DNA of 64,000 nt from Paucibacter sp. KCTC 42545. GTDB taxonomy: Bacteria; Pseudomonadota; Gammaproteobacteria; Burkholderiales; Burkholderiaceae_C. The number at the start of each line of letters is the position of its first letter. Position 1 is the stretch's first letter. Below, piece by piece: positions 26,500-35,666 of the stretch. Below the pieces are notes generated by a model. That model did no database searches. It was not told the origin of the DNA and saw only the letters and a program-made list of their open reading frames with translations. The stretch is taken from positions 4,278,001 to 4,342,000 of the forward strand of contig NZ_CP013692.1 in the NCBI RefSeq assembly GCF_001477625.1, in the 5' to 3' direction. Both the position numbers and the translations under genes were made by a program.

Positions 26500-26664
26500 C
26501 ATGGGCGTATTGTCGACGGCGGCATGGCTATTCTTTGCTATCAAGCGCGCCAGTCTGTACTACAGTGAAGCGTCACGCCATGAGCCCGCCGGCCCTCAGA
26601 AGCGTTGTTTGACCTGTCTTCGTTTGGTTCACTATGGGCCGGCTCAAATTTATTGGAGTTCTCC

Positions 26665-26973
26665 ATGAGTCAACAAGCACGTCGCGTTTTCCTGATGACC
26701 CTGGCCGCGGCTGGCGCCACTGCCCTCGCCACCAGCGCCCGCGCCCAAGCCAAGGTTGAGGAAAAAGATCCCCAAGCCGTCGCCCTGGGTTATGTGGCCG
26801 ACACCGCCAAGGCCGACACCAAGAAGTACCCCAAGCACGCTGCCACGCAAAGCTGCGCCAACTGCGCGCTGTACCAAGGCAAGGCCGGGGATGCCGCTGG
26901 CGGCTGCCCGTTGTTCCCAGCCAAGCAAGTGGCGGCCAAGGGCTGGTGTAGCGCCTGGGCCAAGAAGGCCTAA
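26665..26973 (+). CDS. High-potential iron-sulfur protein (HiPIP)
   Basis: Product of 102 residues. A twin-arginine signal (QQARRVFLMTLAAAGATALA) sends the folded protein to the periplasm. The mature part carries the four cluster Cys of HiPIPs: Cys64, Cys67, Cys81 and Cys95 (SCANCALY, GGCPLFP, GWCSAW). HiPIPs carry electrons between the cytochrome bc1 complex and oxidases or photosynthetic reaction centres. GGAG lies six bases upstream of ATG 26665; an in-frame start at 26605 would hide the Tat signal. Confidence 0.95.
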   Translation: MSQQARRVFLMTLAAAGATALATSARAQAKVEEKDPQAVALGYVADTAKADTKKYPKHAATQSCANCALYQGKAGDAAGGCPLFPAKQVAAKGWCSAWAKKA

Positions 26974-27049
26974 GCACAGCGGAACCAGGGGGCCCTGCGC
27001 GCCCTGGTACTGACAAGTTCTAAAGCCTCAATCCGCCGAGCACATCGCC

Positions 27050-27436
27050 ATGAATCCCTTCAAGCGATTGCCCGGCTATGGCCCCAAAACGGCGGCCGGC
27101 CTGGAGCGCCAAATCTGGCGCCGCCTGCCGGCCTTGTTTTTTTGGGGCACTTTGCTGCCCCTTCTCTTCGTGGGCCTGCGCCGCTGGCTGGCCGAGCCAG
27201 CGCAAGCAGATGCGCACAGCCTGCTGATGGGCGAGTACATCGCCTATGGCCTGGTGGCCATGCACTGGACCTTGTTGCTGACCCTGGCGGTGGGCTGCCT
27301 GATCGTGATGGTCATGAAAGGCCCCGGCTATGTGGCCGACGCCTATCCGCCAGCTGACCGGGACACGCCCTTTCTCGACCTGACCCCGCTGCCCGAGGAG
27401 GATCAGGCCGAAAAAAAGGACAAGATCAGAGCTTGA
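27050..27436 (+). CDS. Hypothetical two-helix membrane protein
   Basis: Product of 128 residues with two hydrophobic segments (LPALFFWGTLLPLLFVGL and LLTLAVGCLIVMVM) and a charged, acidic-then-basic C-terminus (LPEEDQAEKKDKIRA). The family is not recognised. It follows the HiPIP gene by 76 bp on the same strand and may be co-transcribed, hinting at a link to membrane electron transfer. Its last 11 bases overlap the convergent subtilase gene. Confidence 0.6.
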   Translation: MNPFKRLPGYGPKTAAGLERQIWRRLPALFFWGTLLPLLFVGLRRWLAEPAQADAHSLLMGEYIAYGLVAMHWTLLLTLAVGCLIVMVMKGPGYVADAYPPADRDTPFLDLTPLPEEDQAEKKDKIRA

Positions 27437-29267
27437 TGCCCGCCAACTCGGCGCTCTTGCGCGGGTTGATCAAGTTAACGCGGCCGGGCTTGCCGTCTGC
27501 CGCCATCTGACGCTCTGCACCCTGCAGGATCAAGGCTTTCACTTCCACGGGCGTGAGCGCTGGCTTGAGTGCGATCAGCTTGGCTGCCAGATTGGCCACC
27601 TGCGGGCTGGCCATGCTGGTGCCGCTGAGCTTGAGGTGATCACCGCCGGGCACGGGGCTATCAACCTCGAAGCCATTGGCATGCACCGCCACCGTTTCGC
27701 CGAAGGTGGAGAAGCTGGTCTCGCTACCCGCTTGGTCCACCGCGCCGGCGGTGATCAGATTGGGCAACTCCAGTCCGGCGGGGATGTATTCCTCAAAGTC
27801 GGCACTATTGTCTTCATTGCCCGAACCGGCAACGAAGAAGATCTCCGGCGCGCCCGCAATGGCCGCGCGCAAGGCATCACGCTCGATCTTGAACAGGCGC
27901 AAGGCCTCCACCTTGCGCTGCTCCGGGCTGCCACCCAGGTTGTGATACGCCAGCGCGCCTTCGTAAGCACTGGGGCCGTAGCGCCAGCTCATATTCACCA
28001 CCCGCACGCCGGCCTTTTTGAAGCCTTCCACCACCTGGCCATAGGCCTCGGCCGTGGTCTTGGAGCGTGATTCGCTGGGCTTTTCAGGTTCGGTCTTGGC
28101 GGGCCACAACATGGTGGCGGCATAGACCTGAGCAAAGGGATTGCCGGCCACCGCAATGCCGGCCACATGGGTTCCGTGAACGTAGAGCCCGGCCAGAGAC
28201 ATGTCCTCGCTGAAGGCCTTGACCTCATCGGCCTTCAGGCTGCCCAGGGTGGCACGGAACTTCTGCGACTCCGGCGTGTCCAGGGCGGCGCGTTGATCCA
28301 TGGCGCCCTTGATCATGCCGCGCAGCTGTGGCCAGCGCGGCTGGGCATCCCCCAGCGAGCGCAGCAATTCCTGCGTGAACTTGCCCTCGGGGTCAAAAGC
28401 CACGCCGCGCGGGGTAGCGGGCTTGAACAAGGCCAGGTCCACGCCCGAATCCCACACGCCCACCACCACCGGCTTGGCCTTGGCATCGGCCGCGATGCTG
28501 AAGGTGCGCGGGGTCCAGATATCCGCGCGGGCCTGGGCCTTGCTATTGGCATCGATCACTGCCTGCAAGCCGGCCACCAGCGCTGCCTTATTGGGCGTCA
28601 ACAATTCCTTTTGCACCCGGGCGCCGATGATGGCCTGCACCATGCCGCTGGGCAACACCATCTTGCCATTCACTGCCATGGGGTCGAGCTGGCTTTTGAA
28701 GGCGCCCAGGATCAGCTCGGGGTTGTAAGTCTCCAAGCTGCCCTTGGCGCTTTTGAGATTGTCTTGAACCGTGGCCCAGGGCAGGGCCGCATAGCGGCGC
28801 TGCACCTCGGCCTGCAGCCAGGCGGCGTCACGCTTTTCGAGCTGCTGCTGCGAGAGCAGATCGGTGGTGACGCCGCTAGTCAGCTTGCCACCGGATTTTT
28901 CTTGCAAGGCGCGGGCCTTGGCGGTCCAGCCCGGCACGGCCGCCCAGTCGCCGCGCAGCTGGGCCAGGCTGGCCAGGGCGCCGTAGAACTCGCGCAAGGT
29001 GGCGGGGTCTTGAATATCAAAAGCGGCCAAGTCAGCCAGCAACTCGGCCTCCAGCTTGGCACCCAGGGGCTGAAGCTCTTGCAGCGGCGCGGCCAGCATC
29101 TCGCTGGGCAGCTTGGCCAGCGTATGGGTGTGGCGGGGCAGCTGATCGGCGCGGGTGATGACTTGGCGGGCACCCGCTGGGGCCGCGCTGGCGCCAGCGC
29201 CGGTTTGGGCCGCGGCGGGCAGACTGAACAAGGAGGACATGGCAGCGACGACCGCCAGGTTGATCAT
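27426..29267 (-). CDS. Secreted subtilisin-like serine protease (S8 family)
   Basis: Product of 613 residues with a signal peptide (NLAVVAAMSSLFSLPAAAQ), a long N-terminal region of about 230 residues before the catalytic domain, and the S8 triad at Asp273 (VGVWDSGVD), His364 (HGTHVAGIA) and Ser551 (SGTSMASPQ). The oxyanion-region GSGNEDN is present. The long pre-region, with little Pro/Gly and predicted helices, may act as an intramolecular chaperone. ATG 29267 is chosen because it directly precedes the signal peptide. Confidence 0.92.
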   Translation of the reverse strand: MINLAVVAAMSSLFSLPAAAQTGAGASAAPAGARQVITRADQLPRHTHTLAKLPSEMLAAPLQELQPLGAKLEAELLADLAAFDIQDPATLREFYGALASLAQLRGDWAAVPGWTAKARALQEKSGGKLTSGVTTDLLSQQQLEKRDAAWLQAEVQRRYAALPWATVQDNLKSAKGSLETYNPELILGAFKSQLDPMAVNGKMVLPSGMVQAIIGARVQKELLTPNKAALVAGLQAVIDANSKAQARADIWTPRTFSIAADAKAKPVVVGVWDSGVDLALFKPATPRGVAFDPEGKFTQELLRSLGDAQPRWPQLRGMIKGAMDQRAALDTPESQKFRATLGSLKADEVKAFSEDMSLAGLYVHGTHVAGIAVAGNPFAQVYAATMLWPAKTEPEKPSESRSKTTAEAYGQVVEGFKKAGVRVVNMSWRYGPSAYEGALAYHNLGGSPEQRKVEALRLFKIERDALRAAIAGAPEIFFVAGSGNEDNSADFEEYIPAGLELPNLITAGAVDQAGSETSFSTFGETVAVHANGFEVDSPVPGGDHLKLSGTSMASPQVANLAAKLIALKPALTPVEVKALILQGAERQMAADGKPGRVNLINPRKSAELAGIKL

Positions 29268-29415
29268 GGTCCGTTGATTCAAAGCAGGCTCCGAAAAGTA
29301 AGAAGCCGCAGCGTAGCCAAACGCGCCGGCGCTGGCTCTGCCCAAGAGATGAATTGCCGGGCGGCACGCATGAATTGCAGCCAACCCGGGCAAGCGGGCC
29401 AAGAGGCGCTATGCG

Positions 29416-30573
29416 CTACTTTTCCGAACGCAGGCCGATGTAGTTGGAGCCCTGATGGTCCTTGGGCCGATAGGCCACTTGAAAGCCGCCTAAATCCAGA
29501 TGGCCCAGGGTCTCCAGGCCCTGCGCCAAGGACTCGCGGCTCAGGGGCTTCTTGGCATTGCGCAGCCCTTCCACCAGCACACGGGCGGCGATATAGCCTT
29601 CCAGGCTGATCGAGTCGAAATGCTTATGCCCCGCCTCACGCATAGCCTTTTGGTAGGCGGCCACCACGGCGATGCTGGCGTCATCCGGGTCGGGCACCAC
29701 CTGGGCGATGGTAACTTTGCGCATATCTTGATTCAACGCCTGGCGCAGCGGCTCCAGGCCCGCGAATGACAAGCTGTAAAAGCGCCCCACATATCCACGC
29801 TGACGCGCGGCCTGAATAAAGGCGGCGCAACTCGCATAAGTGCTGACCATGAAGATGGCTTCTGGATGCGGCTTGACCAGCAGCACAGTCAGTGCGGCCT
29901 GGACGTCGACACTATTGCGCTGCACCGAAGCCACCGGCCCAATTACCAGCCCCTGGCCCTCGGCGGCGCTGCGCATCGCCTCCATGCCCGCGCGGCCAAA
30001 CAAATCGGCCTGGTAAAGCACGCCCAAATGCTTGATGCCGGCCGTGACCATCGCGCCCGCCAGAGCCTCGGCTTCGGCCCGGTAGCCGGCGCGCACATTG
30101 AAGACCATGGGATTGGGTTCCCACAAGACCGCGGCGCCGGTGAAGGCACCCACAAAAGGGATCTGCCAGCGCCGCACATAGGGTAAGGCGGCCTTGCTGG
30201 TGGGCGTGCCCACATAGCCGAACAGGGCCAGCACCTTGGGGTCATCCACCAGCAAGCGGGTGTTCTTGTCGGTGCGGACGGGTTCATAAGCATCGTCCAG
30301 CGCCCGCATCACCAACTTGGCGCCCGCCAGCCCGCCTTGGCTATTGATCTGCTTGAACAGGGCTTGGGCGCCCGCATGCAAGCCTTGGCCCAACATGGCC
30401 GCCGGGCCACTGAAGGCGGCCGAGCTGCCGATCAGAATTTCCCCAGCTGGCGGTTTACCAAGCGCCGCGCGGGCCGGGCCCGCCAGCGCTCCCAGCAGCA
30501 CGCTCAGCAAACGCCGCCGTCCAATGCGGCGGCCGCGAGGCGATGGCTGGCTGCTGAGGATAGGCATCACCAT
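29416..30573 (-). CDS. ABC-type branched-chain amino-acid-like substrate-binding protein
   Basis: Product of 385 residues of the periplasmic binding protein family 6 (LivJ-like). A basic twin-Arg-like leader (RRIGRRRLLSVLLGALAG) precedes EILIGSSAAFSGPAAMLGQG, a typical first strand and ligand loop, and YVGTPTSKAALPYVRRWQIPFVGAFTGA. No Liv permease or ATPase genes are adjacent, so it may supply a remote transporter or act as a sensor. Its start overlaps the M13 peptidase stop codon (30567-30573), so the two genes are translationally coupled. Confidence 0.85.
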   Translation of the reverse strand: MVMPILSSQPSPRGRRIGRRRLLSVLLGALAGPARAALGKPPAGEILIGSSAAFSGPAAMLGQGLHAGAQALFKQINSQGGLAGAKLVMRALDDAYEPVRTDKNTRLLVDDPKVLALFGYVGTPTSKAALPYVRRWQIPFVGAFTGAAVLWEPNPMVFNVRAGYRAEAEALAGAMVTAGIKHLGVLYQADLFGRAGMEAMRSAAEGQGLVIGPVASVQRNSVDVQAALTVLLVKPHPEAIFMVSTYASCAAFIQAARQRGYVGRFYSLSFAGLEPLRQALNQDMRKVTIAQVVPDPDDASIAVVAAYQKAMREAGHKHFDSISLEGYIAARVLVEGLRNAKKPLSRESLAQGLETLGHLDLGGFQVAYRPKDHQGSNYIGLRSEK

Positions 30574-32672
30574 ATTCTGCAGCGTTGGCCCTCGGGTTTG
30601 ACCATTTTTTGCCCTGGCTTGCAGGAAAAGGCCTGCTCAAACTCGGACATATTGACGACCACGCCGTTGACGCGGTAGCGGCCGGGCGAATGCGGGTTGG
30701 TCAGCGCTTGCACACGCAAGGCTTCGGGCCGGTCGTTGCTGCAAGCCCATTGCGCGAAACCGACGAAGAAGCGCTGCTCCGGCGTCAGCCCATCTTGCGG
30801 CTGCAGCCCCAAGTTGGCGGTGTGGGCCTTCCAGGCGCTCATTGCCAGCAGCATGCCGCCGAGGTCGGCCAGGTCCTCGCCCAGTGTGAGTTTGCTATTG
30901 ATTTTGATGTCGTCCACGATGGTGTAGCCGGCGTACTGCTTGGCCACACAGGCGGCGCGCTTATCAAAGCTACGGGCATCTTTGGCGGTCCACCAATCCT
31001 TCAGATTGCCTTGCCCGTCGAACTGCCGGCCTTCGTCGTCAAAACCGTGAATCAGCTCATGGCCGATGGTGCCGCCGGTATTGCCGTAGTTGGGCGCATC
31101 ATCCATCTTGGGGTCGAACAGCGGCGGCTGCAGCACGCCGGCCGGGAAGTTCATATCGTTCATCTGCGCGTCGTAATAGGCATTGACCGTGGTGGGCGTC
31201 ATGCCCCACTCGCCACGATCCAGCGGCTTGCCGATCTTGGCCCATTGGCGCTGCGCTTCGAAGCGATGACCCGCGGCCACATTGGCGTTGAAGTCTTGGC
31301 GCAGCACCGGCAACGCGCTGTAGTCGCGCCAGCGCTCGGGGTAGCCCACCTTGTTGACGATACTGTGCAGCTTGGCCAGCGCGCGCGTCTTGGTGGCTTG
31401 GCTCATCCAGTCCAGCGCCTGGATGTGCTGGGCCATGGCGGCCTCGATTTGATCGGTCATCTGCTGGGTCTTGGCCTTCAGCTCAGGTGAGAAATTGCGG
31501 CTCACGAACTCATGGCCCAGGGCTTCGCCCAGCTGCGCATCCACCAATTCAACGCAGCGCTTCCAGCGCGGCTTGAGCTGGGGCACGCCATTGAGCTTGT
31601 GGCCGAAGAAAGCAAAGTCTTGCTGCACCAACTCGGTAGAAAGATTGGGCGCCTGGCTGCTCAGCAATTGCCAGCGCAGCAGGGTCTTGAGCTCGGCCAG
31701 GCTCATGGCGCGCCACTGCGCATCCAGGGCCTTGAAGAACTTGGGCTCGGTGACGTTATAGGCCTGGGGCGCTTCTTGCACGCCCAGCGCCTGGCGATAA
31801 GCCGCCCAGTCGAAGCCGGGGGTCAGGTCTTGCAGGCCGCGGGCGTCCATCTTGTTGGCGGTCTTGTAGGGGTCACGCTTGTCGACCCGGCTGAGCATGG
31901 CGCGCGCCAGCTTTGTCTCAGTTTTCAGCACCAGACGGGCGGCCTCACGCGCTTGGGCCGGGCTGTCACCCAGGCGCTCAAACATGGCGGTCACATGGCT
32001 GGCGAACTGGGCACGCAGCTCGCGCGATTTGGCGTCGTTCTTCAGGTAGTAGTCGCGGTCCGGCAGGCTGATGCCGCCGGCAAAGGCAAAGGCAATCACC
32101 TGCGAGGAATCCGAAAAGTCCTGGCCAGCGCCGATTTGAAAGAAGAAGCGCGCGTTGTTATTGGCCTGCTGCAGCTGTGCCAGCAAGGCCGGCAACTGCT
32201 GGCGGCTGCTCAAAGCGTCAATGCGTGCCAACCAAGGTTTCAGCGGTGCCAGGCCTTGCTTGTCGATCGCGGCTTCGTCCATGCAGGCGGCGAAGTAGTC
32301 ACCCAGCTTTTGCTGGTTGGCGCTGCGCGCCGGCTCATCGACTGCCGCAGGGGTGGCCAGCTTGTCCAGAATGCCCCACAGATAGCGCTGGTTGTCGTCC
32401 ATCATCTTGGCGTAGACCGACCAATGGGCCTGGTCATCCGGCACCGGGTTGCGCTTGATCCAGCCGCCGCAGGCGTATTGATAGAAGTCCTCGCAGGGCT
32501 GGGCCTGGGTGTCCATCGCGGCGGGGTCCAGGCTGGGCGTGTAAGGCAGGGCCGCCAGCGGCTGCTGGCTCTGTGCCTTGGTCTGGGCGCTAACGCCATG
32601 CGGGCCGCTCAAGGCCAGCAGCATGGCCAAGGAGGTGGAGAGCATCAGTGGACGAGGGCGCTTGAGCTTCAT
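30567..32672 (-). CDS. M13 family zinc metallopeptidase (neprilysin/PepO-like)
   Basis: Product of 701 residues with a signal peptide (LSTSLAMLLALSGPHGVSAQ). The zinc motif HELIH starts at residue 538 (GGTIGHELIHGFDDEGRQFD), the third ligand Glu is in LGEDLADLGG, and the family C-terminal motif is CRIW. M13 enzymes cleave small peptides and act in the periplasm or outside the cell. Secretion is supported by the signal peptide from ATG 32672, 12 codons downstream of another in-frame ATG. Confidence 0.94.
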   Translation of the reverse strand: MKLKRPRPLMLSTSLAMLLALSGPHGVSAQTKAQSQQPLAALPYTPSLDPAAMDTQAQPCEDFYQYACGGWIKRNPVPDDQAHWSVYAKMMDDNQRYLWGILDKLATPAAVDEPARSANQQKLGDYFAACMDEAAIDKQGLAPLKPWLARIDALSSRQQLPALLAQLQQANNNARFFFQIGAGQDFSDSSQVIAFAFAGGISLPDRDYYLKNDAKSRELRAQFASHVTAMFERLGDSPAQAREAARLVLKTETKLARAMLSRVDKRDPYKTANKMDARGLQDLTPGFDWAAYRQALGVQEAPQAYNVTEPKFFKALDAQWRAMSLAELKTLLRWQLLSSQAPNLSTELVQQDFAFFGHKLNGVPQLKPRWKRCVELVDAQLGEALGHEFVSRNFSPELKAKTQQMTDQIEAAMAQHIQALDWMSQATKTRALAKLHSIVNKVGYPERWRDYSALPVLRQDFNANVAAGHRFEAQRQWAKIGKPLDRGEWGMTPTTVNAYYDAQMNDMNFPAGVLQPPLFDPKMDDAPNYGNTGGTIGHELIHGFDDEGRQFDGQGNLKDWWTAKDARSFDKRAACVAKQYAGYTIVDDIKINSKLTLGEDLADLGGMLLAMSAWKAHTANLGLQPQDGLTPEQRFFVGFAQWACSNDRPEALRVQALTNPHSPGRYRVNGVVVNMSEFEQAFSCKPGQKMVKPEGQRCRIW

Positions 32673-32765
32673 GGCAGATTCGAAGGAAACAGAGCCGGCC
32701 ATTCTCAAGCATTTACAAGCTCGCGAGATAATGCGCGCTCGCCCCTGCGGGGCCTCACCGGAGCC

Positions 32766-33362
32766 ATGCCAGAGCCAATGCCAAGCCCCCAGATGTCATC
32801 ACATCGAATTTTCCGACTCACACTGTGCGCCTTGTGCGCCAGTGCAGCAGCCCTGTTGGCGGGCTGCGGCATCACCGGCGGCAACACACCGCGCAAGGCC
32901 TCGGTCTACCAGAGCGAACGCTTCCAGTCGGATGAGACTTTCTCGCGCCTCTTCGATGGTCCTGTCGACGAGATTTGCGAAGCCGCGCGCCGCACGCTTT
33001 TGAGCCAGGGCTATGTGATCACCAGCGCACCGGGCGGCAGCGTCACGGGGCGCAAGCGCTTCCAGCCCGACGGTGAAGTGCATGTGGAAATCACCTTCAA
33101 TGTGGTGTGCGTGCCCGACGGCCGCAGTGACCAAATCACCACCGCCTATGTGTCGGCCCAGCAAGACCGCTACGCGCTGAAGAAGAATCCGAACTCGGCC
33201 AGCCTGGGCGTCAGCGCGGTGGGTTCGATCTCGGTGCCGCTGTCGTCCTCGGACGACTCGCTGGTCAAGGTCGCCTCGGAAACCATTCCAGCCGGCACCT
33301 TTTATGACCGCTTTTTCACGCTGATGCAAAAGCTGGCCTACGAGCGGGCCTCGGATAAGTAG
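32766..33362 (+). CDS. DUF2242-family lipoprotein
   Basis: Product of about 198 residues. A leader with lipobox LLAGC is followed by TPRKASVYQSERFQSDETFSR and a conserved body (CEAARRTLLSQGYVI, GRKRFQPDGEVHVEITFNVVC) that matches the DUF2242 lipoprotein pattern known from Burkholderiales. Function is unknown. Start codons at 32766, 32778 and 32793 are all in frame before the leader; 32793 would give the most compact signal peptide. It is divergent from the M13 peptidase gene. Confidence 0.8.
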   Translation: MPEPMPSPQMSSHRIFRLTLCALCASAAALLAGCGITGGNTPRKASVYQSERFQSDETFSRLFDGPVDEICEAARRTLLSQGYVITSAPGGSVTGRKRFQPDGEVHVEITFNVVCVPDGRSDQITTAYVSAQQDRYALKKNPNSASLGVSAVGSISVPLSSSDDSLVKVASETIPAGTFYDRFFTLMQKLAYERASDK

Positions 33363-33489
33363 GCTCTTCGCTCGCGGGCTTGCCTTGCCGCGCTGCAGGG
33401 AAGATCAAGCCATCAAGACTGGTCCGCCTGAAATCGCCGTTAGGTAAATGCGATGCCGGTGCGCCCTGTCGACATTCAGACGCTGCATT

Positions 33490-34695
33490 TCAAGGCTTGA
33501 TCTGCTCGCTGATCAGCACCTGCACATCGCGCGCACCCAGTGCCACCACGCCGCTCAAACCTTGCAGATCGCCGGGCTTGGGCAGCGCCTCGCCGCTCTT
33601 GCTGATGCGTGCGCCGATCACCACTTGCGGGGCCGAAGACAGACGCGCTGCCGGGCTCATGGCCAGGCTGTCATCCAGCGTGAACGTGAAGGGCAACTCG
33701 CTGGCTTTCTTGCGCAGAATCGCCAGCGGCATGCGTGAACCACCGGGCGCGCGGGCGAAGACAAACAAGGTGTCATCCGGGCTCAGCTGCGCTTTCAAGG
33801 CCGGGGCAATATCCACCCGGCCGGTGATGCTGGTGGCGCCCACGGCGGCAGTAGCAGTTGGGGGTGTAGGCAGCGTGGGCGCGACTACGGCGGCGGCTGC
33901 GGGCACGGCTGGCGGCGTCACTCCGGCACGCTGACGGGCCTCGGTCAAAGCACCTTGCAATTGCCGCGCCATATTGCCGTCTGGCTCCGCGGCCTGCAGC
34001 GCGCGATCCCAGTAGTCAGCCGCACCCTTGAAGTCATTGCGATCAAAAGCAATCGTGCCCGCCAGGGACAAGGCCTTGACGTTGCGGCCATCCAGGCGCA
34101 GCGCCTGCTGCACCAGGTGCTCGGGCTCGCCGCTGAGCTGGCCTTGCTTGGCCGTGGCCAGGCCGTCGGCGTAGTCGGCCAGGGCCTGCGCGTCTTTGGG
34201 CAGCAGCTCCACCACTTTTTTGTAGGCGGGCACGGCTTCGTCGTAACGCCCGCGTGCGGTGTAGGAGCGCGCCAACATGGCCCAGCCCTGCGCGTCATCG
34301 GGATTGGCCTTGAGCTTGTCGGCCAAGCGATTCAGCATGGCCTCGATTTGCGCGTCCTCGGCATGGCCGCTGGCATCCTGCGCAGCGCCGGCCGCTGGCG
34401 GGGTGTCACCAGGGCCGGTGCGCAAGCCCTCGAAATTGCCGCGCCAGGCATAACCGACGGCGCCAAAGACCAGCACAAAGGCGGTGAGGCCCAGCAGCAA
34501 ACGCGCCGAAGGCTGCGCTGCGGCGGCAGCCGGGCCGGGCTTGGCACGCAAGACGAGTTCGATCAACTCATGTTCCAGCTGATCGCGCTTGGCGCGCGCC
34601 GCGTCGCCACTCAGCACGCCTTGCTTGAACAGCTCATCCAGCTGCGCCAGCTGGCGCTTGAGTTCATCGATTTGCAGGGAGGCTGTGTTCGTCAT
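33490..34695 (-). CDS. ccmI: Cytochrome c biogenesis protein CcmI (TPR)
   Basis: Product of 401 residues with a membrane helix (LLLGLTAFVLVFGAVGYAW), a tetratricopeptide region (DDAQGWAMLARSYTARGRYD, AVPAYKKVVELLPKDAQAL) and a C-terminal periplasmic domain. CcmI chaperones apocytochrome c to the CcmF/CcmH ligation machinery. The ATG at 34695 overlaps the ccmH 3' end by 32 bp; upstream starts at 34752 would lie further inside ccmH. It is the last gene of the ccm operon. Confidence 0.9.
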   Translation of the reverse strand: MTNTASLQIDELKRQLAQLDELFKQGVLSGDAARAKRDQLEHELIELVLRAKPGPAAAAAQPSARLLLGLTAFVLVFGAVGYAWRGNFEGLRTGPGDTPPAAGAAQDASGHAEDAQIEAMLNRLADKLKANPDDAQGWAMLARSYTARGRYDEAVPAYKKVVELLPKDAQALADYADGLATAKQGQLSGEPEHLVQQALRLDGRNVKALSLAGTIAFDRNDFKGAADYWDRALQAAEPDGNMARQLQGALTEARQRAGVTPPAVPAAAAVVAPTLPTPPTATAAVGATSITGRVDIAPALKAQLSPDDTLFVFARAPGGSRMPLAILRKKASELPFTFTLDDSLAMSPAARLSSAPQVVIGARISKSGEALPKPGDLQGLSGVVALGARDVQVLISEQIKP

Positions 34696-35149
34696 GGGCA
34701 CCATCCGCATCGTCGGATTGATTGTTGTTGTCATCGTCCGGCTCAAAAGCATCGGAGCTCATGCGCTGGCGTTGCCGCAGCACCGCGTACAAGCCCAGCA
34801 AGGCCAGTAGCAGCAGCAGCGGCGGGCCGGCCCACAGCAGGGCTGTGCTCGATTTGAAGGGCGGCTTGTAAAGCACGAAGTCGCCGTAACGCTCGCTCAT
34901 GAAGCTGCGCACCTGCTCATCCGTCATGCCGCGTTCGAGCATTTCGCGAATCTGCTGACGCAAGTCTTCGGCCAAGCCGGAGTGTGAATCGGCAATGGTC
35001 TGGTTCTGGCACACCAGGCAGCGCAACTCGGCGGCCAGCAACATCATGCGGGCCTCGATGGCGGGGTTCTGCGCCACCGGCTGGGCCTCCTTGGCCTGAG
35101 CGGGGCTGAGGCTCAGCAAGGCCAGCAACAAGAGCAGGGTCTTAAACAT
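34664..35149 (-). CDS. ccmH: Cytochrome c maturation thiol reductase CcmH
   Basis: Product of 161 residues with a signal peptide (LLLLLALLSLSPAQAK), the redox motif LRCLVCQNQ (Cys44/Cys47) and a C-terminal membrane helix (ALLWAGPPLLLLLALLGLYAVL). CcmH reduces apocytochrome c disulfides and works with CcmF and CcmI. It overlaps ccmG upstream by 8 bp and ccmI downstream by 32 bp, so the operon is translationally coupled. Confidence 0.96.
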   Translation of the reverse strand: MFKTLLLLLALLSLSPAQAKEAQPVAQNPAIEARMMLLAAELRCLVCQNQTIADSHSGLAEDLRQQIREMLERGMTDEQVRSFMSERYGDFVLYKPPFKSSTALLWAGPPLLLLLALLGLYAVLRQRQRMSSDAFEPDDDNNNQSDDADGAHDEHSLPANR

Positions 35150-35666
35150 TGAGCTGCCTCAGCAAGGGAGCGATGGTGTCGCGCAACAGCTCGGGCGTCA
35201 GCGGGCCGATGTGCTTGTAGCGGATGGTGCCACTGCGGTCGATCACAAAGGTCTCCGGCACGCCGTAGACGCCATAGTCAATGCCGATGCGGCCATCCGG
35301 GTCATACAGCGAATCGGTATAGGGGTTGCCCAACTGGCGCAGCCAGGCCTGGCCCGCGCCGCGCTCATCCTTGTAGTTGAGGCCGTAGATGGGCACCTGG
35401 GCCTGGCGCGCAAAGGCCAGCAAGGCGGGATGCTCGTCGCGGCAGGCAGCGCACCAGGAGGCCCAAACATTGAGTATCCAGACTTGGCCCAGCAAGTCTT
35501 GCTTGCTGATGCGCTGCTCGGGCTTGTGCAACGAAGGGGCACTGAAGCTGGGTGCGGGCTTGTTGATCAGAGGCGAGGGCACCTCGCGTGGATCCAGGCG
35601 CAGGCCCACGGCCAGAAAGCCGGCCAGCACGAGGAACAGGGCCAGGGGCAGCAAATAGCGGTTCAT
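35142..35666 (-). CDS. ccmG: Cytochrome c maturation thioredoxin CcmG/DsbE
   Basis: Product of 174 residues, membrane-anchored (LLPLALFLVLAGFLAVGL), with a thioredoxin-like fold and the active site WASWCAACRDEHP (Cys72/Cys75). CcmG keeps CcmH and the apocytochrome CXXCH thiols reduced in the periplasm. The dipeptide between the Cys is Ala-Ala; CcmG proteins often have Pro-Thr or Val-Pro here, and the change tunes redox potential. Overlaps ccmF by 4 bp. Confidence 0.95.
   Translation of the reverse strand: MNRYLLPLALFLVLAGFLAVGLRLDPREVPSPLINKPAPSFSAPSLHKPEQRISKQDLLGQVWILNVWASWCAACRDEHPALLAFARQAQVPIYGLNYKDERGAGQAWLRQLGNPYTDSLYDPDGRIGIDYGVYGVPETFVIDRSGTIRYKHIGPLTPELLRDTIAPLLRQLNV

Noticed and set aside
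31512..32765. Long N-terminal extension of the DUF2242 frame
   Set aside because: It runs antisense through the M13 peptidase gene; the signal peptide with lipobox shows the true start is at or after 32766.
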